From the NCBI GenBank assembly GCA_937876385.1, contig CALFHQ010000455.1, positions 1 through 7,058 of the forward strand: DNA of 7,058 nt, read 5' to 3'. How positions within the stretch are numbered: the first letter of the stretch is position 1; every line of letters starts with the position of its first letter. The translations under genes were made by a program, and so were the position numbers. Positions 1-5,977 of the stretch are shown here, piece after piece. Under the pieces are notes generated by a model, which was given only the letters and a program-made list of their open reading frames with translations, was not told the origin of the DNA and did not search any database. Origin of the DNA: an uncultured Pseudomonadota bacterium (lineage in GTDB: Bacteria > Myxococcota_A > UBA9042 > CAIXZC01).

Positions 1-143
1 ACGCGCTGGGTGGCCAGTTCAAAATGTGTGGTCAGTGCGCGCCGAAGACGTGTCATCGAAAAGGACTTCGCCTCACAGCGGAATCCAACCCGGTCACGTC
101 TTAGGGAATTGCAACCCAGAGCTTCCCTCACAAATGACCTCAA

Positions 144-162
144 GGGAGAGGTGTGCGAACTT
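144..162 (+). repeat. 19-bp direct repeat, copy 1
   Basis: The sequence GGGAGAGGTGTGCGAACTT occurs here and again, identically, at 315-333, with starts 171 bp apart. Flanking bases differ beyond the 19-bp core. Exact 19-bp identity in a short non-coding region is unlikely by chance. It may be a small dispersed genomic repeat, a protein-binding site, or the trace of a local duplication. No function can be assigned from the window. Confidence 0.7.
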
Positions 163-209
163 CAGGGTGACGAAGGACTGACTTCTTCCCCCCAGCACAA
201 ACTCTTCTG

Positions 210-230
210 GAGGTCTTCAAGGGAGACCTC
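210..230. repeat. Inverted repeat / hairpin in the non-coding region
   Basis: GAGGTCT (210-216) and AGACCTC (224-230) are perfect reverse complements around a 7-base loop. Two further G-T type pairs could extend the stem outward (209/231 and 208/232). Neither strand has a T-run after the stem, so it is not a standard intrinsic terminator. It could still be an RNA hairpin in the 3' region of the leftward transcript. Confidence 0.4.
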
Positions 231-237
231 TGTCAAC

Positions 238-267
238 AGGAGGGAAGGAAAGGAAGAAAGGAAGGGA
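238..267 (+). other. 30-base purine-only tract
   Basis: Thirty consecutive A/G bases made of irregular GGAA, GGAAA and GAAA units. This is a simple-sequence, polypurine-polypyrimidine stretch that could slip during replication or adopt unusual DNA structure. It lies just after the hairpin and between the two 19-bp repeat copies. No coding or terminator role is apparent. Confidence 0.6.
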
Positions 268-314
268 CACAGACGCCCGCAAGCCGCTTCGAAGTTGGAC
301 CAGACGAGATTCGG

Positions 315-333
315 GGGAGAGGTGTGCGAACTT
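315..333 (+). repeat. 19-bp direct repeat, copy 2
   Basis: Second identical copy of GGGAGAGGTGTGCGAACTT (copy 1 at 144-162). This copy is preceded by additional Gs and followed by GGGGGAGG, giving a more purine-rich surrounding than copy 1. Confidence 0.7.
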
Positions 334-416
334 GGGGGAGGCTGGAGACTGGAGGCTGGAGAGGTCCGATGCCATGGGCAACAGGAAGTCCTTAGCGATG
401 GTCAGCATTCGAGCTG

Positions 417-809
417 CTACCATTCTTGTGGTTTGCGGTACTCGGTGTTGAAGGCGTCTCGCTCAACGACCACAGCGACGCCGGTGTGGGGGCCGTCGGG
501 GCAGAAACCGCAGTGCGGCGACTCCACGAGGATTGGCTTCATGGGTTCCAGCGGAATTGATTGAAGCACTCCATCTCTGGAGAGATAGAGGCTCAGTTTC
601 CCAGAAACAAGCATGAAGAACTCGGGGCAGTCGTGGCGTTCCAATTCCTGAATGTCGGCCGGGGAGGCTTCTGCGGGGCTGTAGAAACCCACCCGCCAAT
701 GCCCTTCGTCTCCGCAAGCTACCTGCCATCTCTGGTTGGATTCCAGGGTCAGGAGGGCATCAGGGGAAACGTCTGGGAAGCTGGGGGGAGTGGTCTCGAC
801 GACTTTCAT
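417..809 (-). CDS. Small single-domain cupin protein, function unknown
   Basis: A 130-residue soluble protein with no signal peptide or membrane segment. It resembles a small beta-barrel cupin. Motif 1 is visible as H59-x3-E63-x6-G70 within ELERHDCPEFFMLVSGKL, although the second histidine of the usual HxH is replaced by Cys61. A motif-2-like stretch follows around residues 87-112, with Pro92, His99, Cys100 and His108 as possible metal ligands. Small cupins bind a metal and act as isomerases, dioxygenases or sugar sensors, so the family alone does not give a reaction. The ATG at 809 is preceded by GGAGAG four bases upstream. The gene starts 32 bp after the stop of the PHP-domain gene on the same strand, so the two are probably co-transcribed. 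The cupin assignment is moderately sure; the metal and substrate are unknown. Confidence 0.75.
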   Translation of the reverse strand: MKVVETTPPSFPDVSPDALLTLESNQRWQVACGDEGHWRVGFYSPAEASPADIQELERHDCPEFFMLVSGKLSLYLSRDGVLQSIPLEPMKPILVESPHCGFCPDGPHTGVAVVVERDAFNTEYRKPQEW

Positions 810-841
810 GTGACTCTCCGGCTCGGTGGGTTCGGGGGGAC

Positions 842-1837
842 CTAGCGGTTGCCGTTGGGTTCGAAATCGTTGTAGTTTTCTTTGACGTTTCCGTTTGGCA
901 GGTCGTGTTCAGTTACTGGGTTTTCACGAACATTGCCGTTGGGTTCGCGGCTTTCGTTGGGCCGTCCGCCGCTCTTCTTCCGTCCGCCGCCTTTCCGTTC
1001 GGGGTTGCGTCGCTGTCCAGCGTCTCGGTTTCCACCCTTGGGGCCCTGGCTGTCGCGGTTGCCTTCGGGGCCTCCTCGGCGGGAGTCGCTGCGTCCACCG
1101 CGGGAGCGTCCGCCGCGATCGGGTCGGTCTCCGCGCCCTCCACGGCCTCCACGGCTGCGATCGTCGCTACGGCCACCACCACGGGGGCCGCGGCGTCGGT
1201 CGCCACGGGGGTCTTCGGGTCGGTCGGTGACGGTGAAGCGGTCTTCGTCGCCCAGTGCGACAGCCCAGAAGTCTCCTTCCTTGACTGCCTTCGCAAACGC
1301 TTCCTGGGTGTCAAAGGGGTTCACGAACAGGGTCGCTGCCTTGTTCTCCGGTTTGATTGCGGCGGACCCGCCAGCGCCGGAGACACCAAGGCTTTCCAGG
1401 GCATCCACGGCGAGGTCGTTGGCCGAAATGGGGCTTTGCGCCGTAACCACGATGACAGAGTGGGTTCCCGGGTTCATCAAGATCCGGTCTCCCATGGATG
1501 CCTCGGAGTCTTTGTGGTAGGGGTGACAGGCCACCACAGCGTAGTTCTTCTCGGCGAACCAGGCAAGAACGCCGTCTCCGTCCGGGGCCTTGGCGAGGTC
1601 GCCAGCAAAATCTGCTTCTGTGGACTCAGGAAAAACCAGGATGTGTCCCTTGGTCATCGGCACTTCAGCGCCGATGAAGACGTGCTTCCCGTGTTTTCGA
1701 GCACCTTCGACGGCCTCAGCCGAGGGAAGGGTCTTGTACCCAACCAGGGCGATGCCATCGAGCGGGCTGTTTTCGAGCGCGGTGGAGAAGTCAGCGGCGG
1801 AGTCTCCGCCAGCAAGCACATGCAGGTCGACGAGCAC
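842..1837 (-). CDS. Degenerate PHP-domain protein with Arg/Gly-rich (RGG) C-terminal tail
   Basis: A 331-residue protein with two parts. Residues 1-205 look like a PHP (polymerase and histidinol phosphatase) metal-dependent phosphoesterase fold: DLH at 4-6, GAE at 56-58, GH at 64-65 and the CHP motif at 104-106 sit where PHP ligands are expected. Several ligands are lost: the second His of DLHxH is Leu8, the usual TDHD after strand 2 reads LVGYKT (31-36), and the late DAH motif appears as SGAGGSAA (153-160). The protein may therefore be a pseudoenzyme or use a reduced metal site. Residues 206-331 are low-complexity and basic, with six RGG triplets between 219 and 256, then three PNGN units near the end. 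Such tails often bind RNA or drive self-association. The start is the GTG at 1837, five bases after a perfect GGAGGTGA. The frame stays open upstream to an ATG at 2071, but that stretch crosses the palindrome and lacks homology-like features. Likely co-transcribed with the cupin gene. Confidence 0.75.
   Translation of the reverse strand: MLVDLHVLAGGDSAADFSTALENSPLDGIALVGYKTLPSAEAVEGARKHGKHVFIGAEVPMTKGHILVFPESTEADFAGDLAKAPDGDGVLAWFAEKNYAVVACHPYHKDSEASMGDRILMNPGTHSVIVVTAQSPISANDLAVDALESLGVSGAGGSAAIKPENKAATLFVNPFDTQEAFAKAVKEGDFWAVALGDEDRFTVTDRPEDPRGDRRRGPRGGGRSDDRSRGGRGGRGDRPDRGGRSRGGRSDSRRGGPEGNRDSQGPKGGNRDAGQRRNPERKGGGRKKSGGRPNESREPNGNVRENPVTEHDLPNGNVKENYNDFEPNGNR
848..947 (-). repeat. PNGN-coding repeats at the 3' end of the PHP gene
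   Basis: The last 33 residues contain PNGN three times (residues 299-302, 314-317 and 327-330), the first two followed by V-(R/K)-EN. At DNA level the outer two copies share an identical 15-bp core, TTGCCGTTGGGTTCG on the plus strand (849-863 and 933-947), while the middle copy has diverged. This suggests small internal duplications in the disordered tail. Confidence 0.65.
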
Positions 1838-1842
1838 GATTG

Positions 1843-1850
1843 TCACCTCC
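1843..1850 (-). promoter_or_regulatory. Shine-Dalgarno site fixing the GTG start of the PHP gene
   Basis: On the minus strand this reads GGAGGTGA, a full match to the 16S rRNA 3' end, and lies five bases before the GTG at 1837-1835. It favours the 331-residue product over the 409-residue extension beginning at 2071. Confidence 0.8.
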
Positions 1851-1861
1851 GGACGATTCAG

Positions 1862-1879
1862 CCGGCAAACGTTTGCCGG
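1862..1879. promoter_or_regulatory. 18-bp perfect palindrome, LacI/PurR-type operator candidate
   Basis: CCGGCAAACGTTTGCCGG is a perfect, gapless 18-bp palindrome. Its core GCAAACGTTTGC has the central CG and flanking A/T triplets typical of LacI/GalR-family operators, and closely resembles the PurR box of enterobacteria. It lies 24 bp upstream of the GTG of the PHP gene and directly downstream of a possible minus-strand -10 (1880-1885), so a bound repressor would cover the transcription start. It is about 178 bp from the rightward pfp promoter, so direct control of that side is less likely. No LacI-family gene is in the window. As RNA it could also fold into a hairpin, but without a loop this is less favourable. 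Confidence 0.65.
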
Positions 1880-1909
1880 ATCATGGTTTCTCGATTGTGC
1901 ATCCTTCAA
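1880..1909 (-). promoter_or_regulatory. Possible sigma-70 promoter of the PHP-cupin pair
   Basis: On the minus strand TTGAAG (1909-1904) and CATGAT (1885-1880) are separated by 18 bases, each hexamer matching 4 of 6 consensus positions. Transcription would start near 1873, inside the palindrome, leaving a leader of about 36 bases. An alternative lies further upstream: TATATA at 1981-1976 with an extended -10 TGG (1984-1982). Neither is strong; position relative to the palindrome is the main argument for the first. Confidence 0.35.
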
Positions 1910-2056
1910 GTTACGGGAACGGGACGCATCGGGCAGGGGCGCAAGAGTCAGGACAAGGCCCTGCGAATCCGGGGATATATACCACAACGAAGCGGCCAGG
2001 GCAAAGAGAAAGATTCCCGCTACATCGCAAGACTCGATTCGGGAGCCACAGCCCCT

Positions 2057-2084
2057 TTGACAATAGCGCACTCGAACCTATAAT
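2057..2084 (+). promoter_or_regulatory. Consensus sigma-70 promoter for the phosphofructokinase pair
   Basis: TTGACA (2057-2062) and TATAAT (2079-2084) both match the sigma-70 consensus perfectly, with a 16-bp spacer, one base short of the optimum. Transcription should begin near 2091, giving a leader of about 42 bases before the ATG at 2134. Its strength suggests constitutive, high-level expression of the two downstream genes. No obvious operator overlaps it. Confidence 0.88.
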
Positions 2085-2121
2085 GGCCCCCAGGTTTTCG
2101 ATGAAGACCGTTACAGATTTT

Positions 2122-2129
2122 GGAGGGAG
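2122..2129 (+). promoter_or_regulatory. Shine-Dalgarno site of the first phosphofructokinase
   Basis: GGAGGGAG, with GGAGG ending seven bases before ATG 2134. This supports 2134 over the in-frame ATG at 2101, which has no such site and would lie only about ten bases after the predicted transcription start. Confidence 0.75.
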
Positions 2130-2133
2130 AGTC

Positions 2134-3258
2134 ATGGCGAAGCGTATTGGGGTTCTGACCGGTGGGGGCGATTGTCCCGGGTTGAACCCAGCCATTAAAG
2201 GATTGGTCAACGGCGCCCATTTCGGGGGGTCGGAGCCTTGGGAAGTGATCGGTTTGCGAGACGGTTGGAAGTCTCTGGTTCAAAGCGACGTGGTCGACCG
2301 TGGACCCAACGGTCAGTGCGGGCCGTTCTTCGAGACGGAGCAGTTCTGGAAGGTACTGGGACCGGGCGAAGTGGAGCATTGGGACACGGAAGGGGGGACG
2401 AACCTTGGTTCATCCCGTACCAACCCGTATCGAGAGGGTGAGGTTCAGGAGAAGACCGTCCTGGCCAACATCGAAGCGTTGAAACTGGACGCGTTGGTGG
2501 CCATTGGAGGGGAGGACACCCTGGGTGTAGCGGCGAAGCTGCATCACGCCGGCGTTCCGGTTGTGGGGATTCCCAAGACCATCGACAAGGATCTCCCGGG
2601 TTCGGACTACACGCTGGGATTTGAGACGGCAGTGCAGATCATCACCGAGGAGGTGGATCGAGTTCGAACGACTGCAGGCTCTCACAGTCGCACCTTCGTC
2701 ATTGAGACCATGGGGCGTCATGCGGGCCATCTGGCTCTTCAGGGGGGCATCGCCAGCGGCGCTTACATCACGTTGATCCCCGAGCATCAGTTCAATGTTG
2801 CCCGCATCGTTCGGCTTCTGGTGGAGCGGAGGATGCGCGGAATTCGATACAGTATCGTGCTTCTCTCCGAGGGAGCATACTCTGAGACCATGGACGGCCC
2901 CTACACGCTGGGGAGCATTCGGGACACGGGATTTGCGCATGTGGCCTTGGGGGGTATTGCGGATTGGTTGAATCAGGAGATCACTCGGGCCACCGATTGG
3001 GACGTTCGAAGTCTGTCGTTGAGCCACCTCCAGCGGGGAGGCGCTCCGTGCGCCTACGATCGTCGAATCGGGCGATTGTTCGGACGGGGTGCAGCGGACC
3101 TGATTCGGCGCGGTCTCTCGGGGCACATGGTTGCGCTGAGGAATGGGACGATCACCGATGTACCGTTGACGGAAGTAGAAAATCGAATTCAGACGGTGGA
3201 CGTAGAAAAGGAATACGACGTACATCGCTACAACGCAAGACGGTCCAACATCGTCTGA
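2134..3258 (+). CDS. pfp: 6-phosphofructokinase, pyrophosphate-dependent type (group III), first copy
   Basis: A 374-residue cytoplasmic enzyme of the PfkA family, which interconverts fructose 6-phosphate and fructose 1,6-bisphosphate. Visible motifs are the phosphate-donor loop TGGGDCPGLN (9-18), GSSR (92-95), GGEDT (125-129), PKTIDKD (147-153) with catalytic Asp151, the sugar-phosphate motif METMGR-type ETMGR (191-195), and SHLQRGG (297-303). Asp128 and Lys148 stand where E. coli ATP-PFK has Gly104 and Gly124; this Asp/Lys pair is the recognised signature of PPi-using enzymes such as that of Amycolatopsis methanolica. A PPi enzyme is reversible and could serve glycolysis and gluconeogenesis. 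The residue after the catalytic Asp is Lys152, where Asn or Gly is common. It is driven by the promoter at 2057-2084 and followed 14 bp later by a paralogue. Family assignment is sure; phosphoryl donor is inferred from two residues. Confidence 0.93.
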   Translation: MAKRIGVLTGGGDCPGLNPAIKGLVNGAHFGGSEPWEVIGLRDGWKSLVQSDVVDRGPNGQCGPFFETEQFWKVLGPGEVEHWDTEGGTNLGSSRTNPYREGEVQEKTVLANIEALKLDALVAIGGEDTLGVAAKLHHAGVPVVGIPKTIDKDLPGSDYTLGFETAVQIITEEVDRVRTTAGSHSRTFVIETMGRHAGHLALQGGIASGAYITLIPEHQFNVARIVRLLVERRMRGIRYSIVLLSEGAYSETMDGPYTLGSIRDTGFAHVALGGIADWLNQEITRATDWDVRSLSLSHLQRGGAPCAYDRRIGRLFGRGAADLIRRGLSGHMVALRNGTITDVPLTEVENRIQTVDVEKEYDVHRYNARRSNIV

Positions 3259-3272
3259 CCAGGAGGTGAACC

Positions 3273-4409
3273 ATGTTGAAACGAATTGGTGTTCTCACCG
3301 GAGGCGGGGACTGTCCCGGCCTGAACCCTGCTGTGAAGTGGGTGGTCAAGACGGCGTCGGACGAAGAGTTGGCGGCGGAGCGCGGGTTTCAGTTTGAAGT
3401 GATTGGAATCCGAGACGGTTGGCGTGGCTTGGTGGAGTATGATCACCGCCGTCATCCGGTCCTTCCCGAGCACACGGCCTTTGGGGACGGCGACCACGCC
3501 CGGCTCCTGGTAGAATCAGAGGTGCGCACCTGGGATCGTCAGGGGGGCACACGTCTGGGGAGTTCTCGAACCAACCCCTTCAATCCCGACAAGCCCATGT
3601 GGGAAGCGGTAATGGCAAGCATGGAAGCCATGGAGTTGGACGGCTTGATAGCCATCGGTGGAGAGGACACGTTGTCTGCGGCAGCAAAGCTGGGCGCTCG
3701 GGGTGCCAACGTAGTGTGCATTCCAAAGACCATCGACCGAGACTTGCAGGGAACCGACTACAGTCTGGGCTTCGAGACTGCAGTGAACGTCATCGTCGAA
3801 GAGGTGGACAGGCTTCGCACGACGGCTCACTCTCACAGCCGAATTTTCGTCGTGGAGACGATGGGTCGATACACCGGTCACCTGGCGTTGTCTGGAGGAC
3901 TTGCGGCTGGAGCGTCGCACATCCTGATTCCCGAGGTTCCCTACGACGTCGACGTGGTTGTGGAGGGATTGAAGAAGCGTCGAGAGGACGGTCACCGCTT
4001 CAGCATCGTGATCATCGCCGAGGGTGCCAAGGCAGCGGGAAAGGAGCGAGTGGAGCGGCAAGCGAGTTCCAAGGATGGTTTTGGTCATCCCACATTGGGC
4101 GGCGTCGGGGGAGAACTGGCTCGCGAGTTGGAGGAGAAGACCGGACTGGAAGTGCGTGCAGTGAATCTCTCCCACCTGCAGCGAGGAGGCGTGCCGTGTG
4201 CGTACGACCGCCGAATGGCTCGGGGGTTTGGAATTGCAGCGGTGGATCTGGCTTCTCGGGGGGAATACAATCGGTTGGTCGCCCACCAGGGTGGCATCAT
4301 CACTGCAGTTCCCATTCCTCAAAATCTTCACGAGGTTCGAAAAGTAGACGTCGCTCGCCGCTATGACACCCGAACCTACAAAGCCAAGAACACCCTCGTC
4401 GACCTGTAG
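3273..4409 (+). CDS. pfp: 6-phosphofructokinase, pyrophosphate-dependent type (group III), second copy
   Basis: A 378-residue paralogue of the preceding gene. The catalytic core (residues 122-221) is identical at 71 of 100 positions to the first copy, while the region between about 25 and 85 and the segment around 250-275 are much more divergent and differ in length. All key motifs remain: TGGGDCPGLN (9-18), GSSR (96-99), GGEDT (129-133), PKTIDRD (151-157) with catalytic Asp155, ETMGR (195-199) and SHLQRGG (300-306). Asp132 and Lys152 again predict use of pyrophosphate. The ATG follows a perfect AGGAGGTGA, so it is well translated, and the 14-bp gap implies one transcript with the first copy. 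Both look catalytically complete, so the pair might form a hetero-oligomer, or differ in effector control or direction. Only the existence of two intact copies is seen; the division of labour is not. Confidence 0.93.
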   Translation: MLKRIGVLTGGGDCPGLNPAVKWVVKTASDEELAAERGFQFEVIGIRDGWRGLVEYDHRRHPVLPEHTAFGDGDHARLLVESEVRTWDRQGGTRLGSSRTNPFNPDKPMWEAVMASMEAMELDGLIAIGGEDTLSAAAKLGARGANVVCIPKTIDRDLQGTDYSLGFETAVNVIVEEVDRLRTTAHSHSRIFVVETMGRYTGHLALSGGLAAGASHILIPEVPYDVDVVVEGLKKRREDGHRFSIVIIAEGAKAAGKERVERQASSKDGFGHPTLGGVGGELARELEEKTGLEVRAVNLSHLQRGGVPCAYDRRMARGFGIAAVDLASRGEYNRLVAHQGGIITAVPIPQNLHEVRKVDVARRYDTRTYKAKNTLVDL

Positions 4410-4473
4410 GCCTTCGTTCTCATCCATTTCATTCAAGAATCGTGCCTACCCGGGAAATCGGCGGGCTTCGCCG

Positions 4474-4502
4474 TTGCATTCCCCTGGGCATGATGATACC
4501 TT
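4474..4502 (+). promoter_or_regulatory. Weak candidate promoter upstream of rpoN
   Basis: TTGCAT (4474-4479), a 17-bp spacer, and TACCTT (4497-4502) preceded by TGA, an extended -10 element (4494-4496). The hexamers match poorly. It would start transcription about 20-25 bases before the rpoN ATG. The 122-bp gap after the second PFK leaves room for a separate promoter, but read-through from the pfp promoter is also possible. Confidence 0.25.
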
Positions 4503-4531
4503 TGGTGCTGTAACAAACGGAGCGGATTCCC

Positions 4532-5977
4532 ATGGAACTGAGGCAAAGCCTACAACTCAAGCAGCAACTCAAGCTCACGCCGGAGTTGCAGCAGGCTATT
4601 AAGCTCCTACAGCTTACGCGCCTGGAGTTGGCTACGCTGGTCCAGGAGGAGTTGGCTGAGAATCCAGTGCTCGAGGAGTTGCCCGGCAGTCGTCCGGAGG
4701 AAGTTTCAGTGGCCTCGGTCGAACAGGTTGCGGAGACCCAGCGCGAGGAAAGCGAATCGGGCGTTGTAAAGGACAATGTCCGGGACGACGATTTCGATTG
4801 GCGCAAGGTTGTAGAGGAGCACCGAGACCAGGCTCCGTTGCCCGGCAACGTGGTGAGAAAGAACGACGATCTCCCCGCCTTCGATGCCAACTTGACTCGG
4901 GAAGAGGAGTTGGCGGAGCATCTCTTGTGGCAGTTGCGGATGCTGAAGCTGACGACCTTGCAGCAGGAGATCGGTGTTGAGCTTATCTTGAACATCGACG
5001 ACAACGGGTATCTGGGTCCAGACGTGGTTGAGAGCCTGGCAGAGGAGTTCGACGTGACTTCCGACGTCGTGGTGGAAGTTCTCGAGCGGATCCAGCGCAT
5101 GGATCCGGTGGGATGCGGGGCTCAATCTCTGGAGCAATGTCTCTCGGTCCAAGCTGAAGTTCTCTACCCCGACAATGATCTGTTGCAGACGGTCATTCTG
5201 GGGCACCTCAGAGATCTGGTGGGACGGGGCATCTTGAATCTCGCCCGCAAATTGGGGGTGACCCACGAAGAGCTCGAGGAGACCCGAGAGCTTATCACGA
5301 CTCTGGATCCCAAGCCGGGTCGAAATTACGGCGGCGGGAAGACCCAGTATGTGGTTCCCGACGTCTACGTCCGCAAAGAGAACGATGACTACATCGTCAC
5401 CCTCAACGACGACGGTCTCCCGAAGTTGCGCATTGGCTCTTACTACAAGAACCTGCTGGACAAGAAGATCGGGGACGACACGAAGGACTACTTGAAAAAG
5501 AAGGTCCGCAGCGCGCTGTGGTTTCTGAAGAGCATTCATCAGCGCCAGAACACCATTCGCCTGGTGGCTGAGAGTATCGTTCGCAAGCAGGGGGACTTCT
5601 TTGACCACGGAGTGAGCCGCTTGAAGCCTCTCGTCCTTCGAGAGGTGGCCGACGACATCGGGATGCACGAGTCCACGGTGAGTCGAGTGACCAGCAACAA
5701 GTACATGTACACGCCGCAGGGACTGTACTCCATGAAGTTCTTCTTCAACCCCGGCATCCAATCCAACGACGGGGGAGACGATCTCGCTTCGCAAGCGGTC
5801 AAGGAGCGAATCAAGGAGTTGGTCGGTTCAGAAGATCCAACCCACCCGTTGAGCGATCAATCGCTGGTCTCTATCCTTGAAGAGGAAGGGATCACCATTG
5901 CTCGAAGGACCGTGGCCAAGTACCGAACCCAGTTGGGGATCTTGTCTTCATCCAAGCGAGTCCGCCTGGGTAGATAG
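4532..5977 (+). CDS. rpoN: RNA polymerase sigma-54 factor RpoN
   Basis: A 481-residue sigma-54 of usual length. It directs core RNA polymerase to -24/-12 promoters (GG and GC elements) and needs an AAA+ activator to open DNA. The order of regions is standard. Region I (1-50) is Gln/Leu-rich, starting MELRQSLQLKQQLKLTPELQQ, and contacts activators. An acidic variable linker follows (about 53-118), then the core-binding domain (about 120-310) with the NIDDNGYL and MDPVGCGAQSL motifs. The helix-turn-helix region lies around 366-400, including HESTVSRVTSNKY, and the RpoN box ARRTVAKYR (457-465) near the C-terminus recognises the -24 element. The ATG at 4532 is preceded by CGGAG nine bases upstream and begins exactly at the conserved region I. 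It lies 122 bp after the PFK pair and 135 bp before rapZ. Identification is secure. Confidence 0.98.
   Translation: MELRQSLQLKQQLKLTPELQQAIKLLQLTRLELATLVQEELAENPVLEELPGSRPEEVSVASVEQVAETQREESESGVVKDNVRDDDFDWRKVVEEHRDQAPLPGNVVRKNDDLPAFDANLTREEELAEHLLWQLRMLKLTTLQQEIGVELILNIDDNGYLGPDVVESLAEEFDVTSDVVVEVLERIQRMDPVGCGAQSLEQCLSVQAEVLYPDNDLLQTVILGHLRDLVGRGILNLARKLGVTHEELEETRELITTLDPKPGRNYGGGKTQYVVPDVYVRKENDDYIVTLNDDGLPKLRIGSYYKNLLDKKIGDDTKDYLKKKVRSALWFLKSIHQRQNTIRLVAESIVRKQGDFFDHGVSRLKPLVLREVADDIGMHESTVSRVTSNKYMYTPQGLYSMKFFFNPGIQSNDGGDDLASQAVKERIKELVGSEDPTHPLSDQSLVSILEEEGITIARRTVAKYRTQLGILSSSKRVRLGR

Larger units (their letters stand above)
1..416. other. Stretch without a convincing gene, downstream of the cupin gene
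   Basis: I find no credible coding sequence here. An open frame on the plus strand runs from a GTG at 10 to 564, but its predicted protein is low in hydrophobic residues, has no recognisable domain, and runs antisense across most of the C-terminal half of the cupin gene. A 68-codon minus-strand frame (217-423) is equally unconvincing. The region holds a 19-bp direct repeat (144-162 and 315-333), a 7-bp-stem hairpin (210-230) and a 30-base purine-only tract (238-267), listed separately. It lies beyond the 3' end of the leftward PHP-cupin pair, so it probably carries that operon's transcription end, but no hairpin followed by a T-run is visible on the minus strand. It could also be a decayed gene. 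Confidence 0.6.

Noticed and set aside
10..564. 184-codon plus-strand open frame beginning with GTG
   Set aside because: No domain, unusual composition, no clear ribosome site, and it runs antisense through the better-supported cupin gene.
882..1520. Arg/Pro-rich plus-strand open frame
   Set aside because: Another shadow of the GC-rich RGG tail, with low-complexity composition and no ribosome site.
1838..2071. 78-residue N-terminal extension of the PHP protein including a hydrophobic stretch resembling a membrane anchor
   Set aside because: The GTG at 1837 sits behind a perfect GGAGGTGA and immediately before the DLH motif. The extension would place the palindrome and promoter-like elements inside coding sequence.
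905..2083. 392-codon plus-strand open frame opposite the PHP gene
   Set aside because: It is an antisense shadow: the Arg/Gly/Asp codons of the RGG tail read as Ala/Ser/Val-rich sequence on the other strand, and the frame runs through the divergent promoter region.
1840..2133. 98-residue N-terminal extension of the first phosphofructokinase
   Set aside because: The consensus promoter lies inside it, and the enzyme family begins with the KRIGVLTGGGD segment right after ATG 2134.
3516..4436. 306-codon minus-strand open frame opposite the second phosphofructokinase
   Set aside because: Antisense shadow of a clearly conserved enzyme; no ribosome site or family resemblance.
4459..4473. CGGCG/CGCCG hairpin as a terminator after the second phosphofructokinase
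   Set aside because: The stem is only 5 bp and is followed by TTGCATTCCCC rather than a T-run.
4706..5794. 362-codon minus-strand open frame opposite rpoN
   Set aside because: Antisense shadow of a secure rpoN gene; composition reflects complementary codons.
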